DNA of 8,060 nt, from contig PWND01000182.1 in NCBI GenBank assembly GCA_003557965.1, forward strand, positions 1-8,060. The letters run 5' to 3'. The notes beneath the pieces were generated by a model. That model was given only the letters and a program-made list of their open reading frames with translations, searched no databases and had not been told where the DNA came from. The stretch is from Bacteroidales bacterium. Lineage in GTDB: Bacteria; Bacteroidota; Bacteroidia; Bacteroidales; UBA7960. Positions 5,565-8,060 of the stretch are shown in pieces. The translations under genes and the position numbers were made by a program. How positions within the stretch are numbered: position 1 is the first letter of the stretch; each line of letters starts with the position of its first letter.

Positions 5565-7499
5565 ATGATTATTAGATATTTTTTATTCCTGTTTGGATTA
5601 TTTTTATCAACAAATTTAGTAGCACAAGAGGTACTCGTTCCTGTTGAAGTAAACCTTCAAAAAAAAAGTAATAAACCCAAAAGCAACAACCACAAAGAAG
5701 CGCAGGACACTTTGAAACTGCCTTTTTTTGATGACTTTACTAATAAAGGGCCATATCCTGATTCAAAGTTATGGGCAGACTCTTTTGTTTTTATAAATTC
5801 GTCGTTTGGCTATCACCCGATGTCTTTTGGTGTTGCTACTTTCGATGCTCTTGACCAATATGGGAAAATATACGAGGAAGGTGAAACCAACTATTACCAG
5901 TTTGAAGCTGATTTTCTTACCTCTTTGCCTATCCGGCTTGATTCAATTTTTTATGGTTCCGAACAATATAAGCTTCAACCGGAAGATTCTGTAATTCTCT
6001 CATTTTATTATCAGCCACAGGGAAAAGGAATTGCACCGATTGAGAGAGATTCGCTGGTATTGCAGTTTTACAGAAAAAATGAAAACTCTGAAAATGAAGA
6101 TGATGCTTATCAATGGGTTTCGGTTTGGAGCGCTACAGGAGAGTCGCTGGAATCATTTGCCGGTGATGATCATCCTTATTTTAAAAGAGTTATGATTCCT
6201 ATTGAGGATGAGAATTACTTCAGAAAGGATTTCAGGTTTCGCTTTATGAATTATGCCAGCTTTCCTGCCAGGAAAACCCCCACAAACTTTGCCGGAAACA
6301 CCTCAATCTGGAATATAGATTACCTTTACCTTGATGCCGGACGTTCGCATGCAGATACTTTTTATTATGATATAGCTTTTGTTGAGCCGGCACAGTCAGC
6401 TTTAAGAAATTATACTGCAATGCCATGGCGACATTACATTGAAAGCCCTGAAGACTTTCTGCGTTCTCGCTTTGATGTTGTGATAAGAAACCTTGATGAC
6501 ATTACTTATAATTATATATACAGGTACTTTATAACTGACCAGCATGGTGATTTGCTTAGCAGTTATAGTGGAGGCACCTGGAATATTGCCCCATTTCACG
6601 AAGGAGGCTATCAAACTTATGAAGGACATGCAAATCCGCTTGTTATTCCTAATCCTTTTCCAACCGGAGAGGCTGATGAAAAAACATTTTTTATATACCA
6701 TGCTGTTCATGAAGGCACTCATGGCGATGATGTGACCCGGAATGATACAATAGTATATAAGCAAGAATTTTCAAACTACTATGCTTATGATGATGGAGTT
6801 CCTGAAGCCGGATACGGGCTTTCCGGCTGGAATCCTATGGGAGCATACAGGTTTGTAACTCCAAAGGCTGATAAACTGGAGTCTGTTAGCTTCTTTTTTA
6901 ATCATACCCAGTTTGAGCAAAACCAAAGGCCTTTTCATCTTATGGTATGGAGTAGCCTCGACCCTGAAGAAGTGATTTATGAATCTGATGTAATAATTCC
7001 CGAATTTGAAGATGGGTTGTTTGAATTTGTTAACTATCCACTAAGTGAAACAGTTTCTGTAGTAGATACTTTTTATGTTGGGTGGGCACAACTAACCTCT
7101 GACTTTATTAACCTGGGGTTTGATGTTAATAACAATGCCGGGAATAATATTTTCTTTAATGTTGACGGCAATTGGCAGCAATCAATGTTTTCGGGTGCTT
7201 TAATGATAAGGCCGTTTTTTCAGCAGGAAGTTTCTGTATATGATATTTCTGATAATCAAGACAACCTGGTTGTTTATCCTAATCCGGCAAGAGGTGGTGG
7301 TATAAGAATTAAAACCTCATTGGATATTAGCAAAAACAGTGTAATCAGGATTTTTGACATTAATGGCAGGCTTATTATTGATATGCCCTTCGAGGAATAT
7401 ATTAATATTGAAAATTTGCCTGCCGGAACATATATTCTTAGAGTTATAAGCCCCGGAAAAACTATAAAGCCTTCGAGGTTTACTGTTTTGCCGAACTAA
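5565..7499 (+). CDS. T9SS-exported protein of unknown function (type A C-terminal sorting domain)
   Basis: This 644-residue protein starts with a signal peptide (residues 1 to about 20, ending NLVAQ) and ends with a type A T9SS sorting domain. The latter shows VVYPNPARGGG (569-579), VIRIFDINGRLI (593-604) and LPAGTYILRV (618-627) before a short terminal strand, the usual Por_Secre_tail pattern. It should cross the inner membrane by Sec and the outer membrane by T9SS, then be anchored or released after removal of the tail. Two conserved-looking blocks lie between: LPFFDDF to ATFDALDQYG (52-100), perhaps the start of a beta-sandwich, and YYAYDDGVPEAGYGL (405-419) with the beta-rich segment to about 552. 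I see no protease, glycosidase or adhesin catalytic motif and assign no enzymatic function. It begins 12 nt after the PASTA gene and ends 15 nt before rluD, so it is almost certainly co-transcribed. No Shine-Dalgarno sequence is visible. The antisense open frames within it look like shadows. Confidence 0.93.
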   Translation: MIIRYFLFLFGLFLSTNLVAQEVLVPVEVNLQKKSNKPKSNNHKEAQDTLKLPFFDDFTNKGPYPDSKLWADSFVFINSSFGYHPMSFGVATFDALDQYGKIYEEGETNYYQFEADFLTSLPIRLDSIFYGSEQYKLQPEDSVILSFYYQPQGKGIAPIERDSLVLQFYRKNENSENEDDAYQWVSVWSATGESLESFAGDDHPYFKRVMIPIEDENYFRKDFRFRFMNYASFPARKTPTNFAGNTSIWNIDYLYLDAGRSHADTFYYDIAFVEPAQSALRNYTAMPWRHYIESPEDFLRSRFDVVIRNLDDITYNYIYRYFITDQHGDLLSSYSGGTWNIAPFHEGGYQTYEGHANPLVIPNPFPTGEADEKTFFIYHAVHEGTHGDDVTRNDTIVYKQEFSNYYAYDDGVPEAGYGLSGWNPMGAYRFVTPKADKLESVSFFFNHTQFEQNQRPFHLMVWSSLDPEEVIYESDVIIPEFEDGLFEFVNYPLSETVSVVDTFYVGWAQLTSDFINLGFDVNNNAGNNIFFNVDGNWQQSMFSGALMIRPFFQQEVSVYDISDNQDNLVVYPNPARGGGIRIKTSLDISKNSVIRIFDINGRLIIDMPFEEYINIENLPAGTYILRVISPGKTIKPSRFTVLPN

Positions 7500-7514
7500 A
7501 ATTGCGCATTTATT

Positions 7515-8060
7515 ATGAAGCAATATGAGGATGATATTGAAAATGAAGATTTTGATGACAGTGAGGAAAAAGAACTTTATGAGCATCATAACTTAATTGT
7601 TGATAAAGGACAGGGTTTGGCCAGAATTGACAAATACCTTTGTCAGCGGCTTGAGTCAAGAAGCAGGAATAAAATTCAGCAAGCAGCCAAGGCCGGAAAC
7701 ATAATTGTAAATGGCAGGCCTGTAAAACCCAATTACAAAGTTAAGCCTCTTGATGAAATTAGCATTGTAATGCCACACCCTCCAAGGGTATTAGAGCTTG
7801 TTCCGGAAAATATTCCCATAAATATTATTTTTGAAGATGAACATATACTGGTTTTAAATAAAGAGGCCGGAATGGTTGTTCATCCGGGCCATGGTAATTA
7901 TTCAGGCACACTTGTAAATGCCCTCATGCACCACTTTAAAGATTTGCCTCTGCATGACGGGGAAAGTATAAGGCCATGGCTGGTCCACAGGCTTGACAAA
8001 AATACTTCCGGGATTATGATAGTTGGTAAAACAGAATATTCCCAGGCAAAACTTGCCAAA
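7515..8060 (+). CDS. rluD: RluA/RluD-family 23S rRNA pseudouridine synthase, N-terminal part (cut by right edge)
   Basis: There are 182 codons from the ATG at 7515 to the window end, without a stop; the whole protein is probably 320-360 residues. Residues 34-90 form an S4 RNA-binding domain (GLARIDKYLCQRL, then KAGNIIVNGRPVKPNYKVKP). The catalytic domain begins near 103 (IIFEDEHILVLNKEAGMVVH, 104-123), and the active-site motif HRLDKNTSG is at 158-166, with catalytic Asp161. Family members isomerise uridine to pseudouridine in rRNA in the cytosol. S4 plus HRLDxxTSG fits RluD (helix 69 of 23S rRNA, positions 1911/1915/1917 in E. coli), but RluC has the same layout, so the exact target is an inference. 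The first 24 residues are unusually acidic (EDDIENEDFDDSEEKE, 5-20). The start is 15 nt after the T9SS gene, which indicates an operon. A PASTA gene next to an RluA-family gene is an arrangement I recall from other Bacteroidota. Confidence 0.92.
   Translation, partial: MKQYEDDIENEDFDDSEEKELYEHHNLIVDKGQGLARIDKYLCQRLESRSRNKIQQAAKAGNIIVNGRPVKPNYKVKPLDEISIVMPHPPRVLELVPENIPINIIFEDEHILVLNKEAGMVVHPGHGNYSGTLVNALMHHFKDLPLHDGESIRPWLVHRLDKNTSGIMIVGKTEYSQAKLAK

Noticed and set aside
6402..6764. 120-codon open frame antisense to the T9SS protein gene
   Set aside because: It lies wholly opposite a well-supported coding sequence, its translation has no recognisable domain, and it has no promoter or partner gene. 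It is a frame shadow; the same holds for the other antisense frames in this gene and in the PASTA gene.
7317..7589. Minus-strand open frame with a hydrophobic N-terminus across the T9SS gene and rluD junction
   Set aside because: The Ile/Phe-rich start comes from reading AT-rich coding DNA backwards, and it overlaps two solid genes on the other strand, including the conserved sorting domain.
1..8060. Search for CRISPR arrays, tRNA or rRNA genes, insertion sequences, att sites, toxin-antitoxin or defence modules
   Set aside because: No spaced direct repeats, transposase motifs, terminal inverted repeats, tRNA-like cloverleaf or defence domains were seen by eye. The genes are core metabolism, envelope and ribosome functions with uniform composition.

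Overview
This window looks like a low-GC chromosome segment of a Bacteroidota member, probably marine or anaerobic and near Bacteroidales/Marinilabiliales. The order is inferred and was not tested. The phylum call rests on four things: a type IX secretion (T9SS) type A C-terminal sorting domain with a YPNP motif; secreted proteins starting with short Lys/Ile-rich signal peptides; start sites without Shine-Dalgarno sequences; and matches to the Bacteroidota promoter consensus (TTG, about 19 nt, TAnnTTTG).

The left half (1-4249) lies entirely on the minus strand. Read in the direction of transcription it holds a D-alanine--D-alanine ligase (4249-3260), the carboxyltransferase (beta) subunit of a biotin-dependent acyl-CoA carboxylase or decarboxylase (3097-1550), its small biotin carrier protein (1440-1102), the house-cleaning nucleotide pyrophosphatase RdgB/HAM1 (961-383), and the first 76 codons of an exported protein that runs off the left edge (230-1).

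The right half (4464-8060) is on the plus strand and reads as a tight operon. It holds a membrane-anchored protein with four PASTA repeats and an acidic tail (4464-5552), a 644-residue T9SS-exported protein of unknown function (5565-7499), and the start of an RluA/RluD-type 23S rRNA pseudouridine synthase (7515-8060, cut by the window edge). Gaps between these genes are 12 and 15 nt. The operon and ddl diverge from a 214-nt intergenic region that contains a full consensus promoter for ddl and a -7-like element for the PASTA operon.

Functionally the window combines cell-wall precursor synthesis (Ddl) and a probable wall-associated protein (PASTA), short-chain acyl-CoA carboxyl transfer (carboxyltransferase plus biotin carrier), nucleotide-pool sanitation (RdgB) and rRNA modification (RluD-like). 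I see no mobile element, CRISPR array, tRNA, rRNA or defence cassette, and no convincing undescribed system. The points most worth a second look are the uncharacterised T9SS protein inside the PASTA-rluD operon, the kinase-less four-PASTA protein diverging from ddl, and the carboxylase pair, whose biotin carboxylase or membrane decarboxylase partner is missing here. No stretch over 300 nt lacks a gene.
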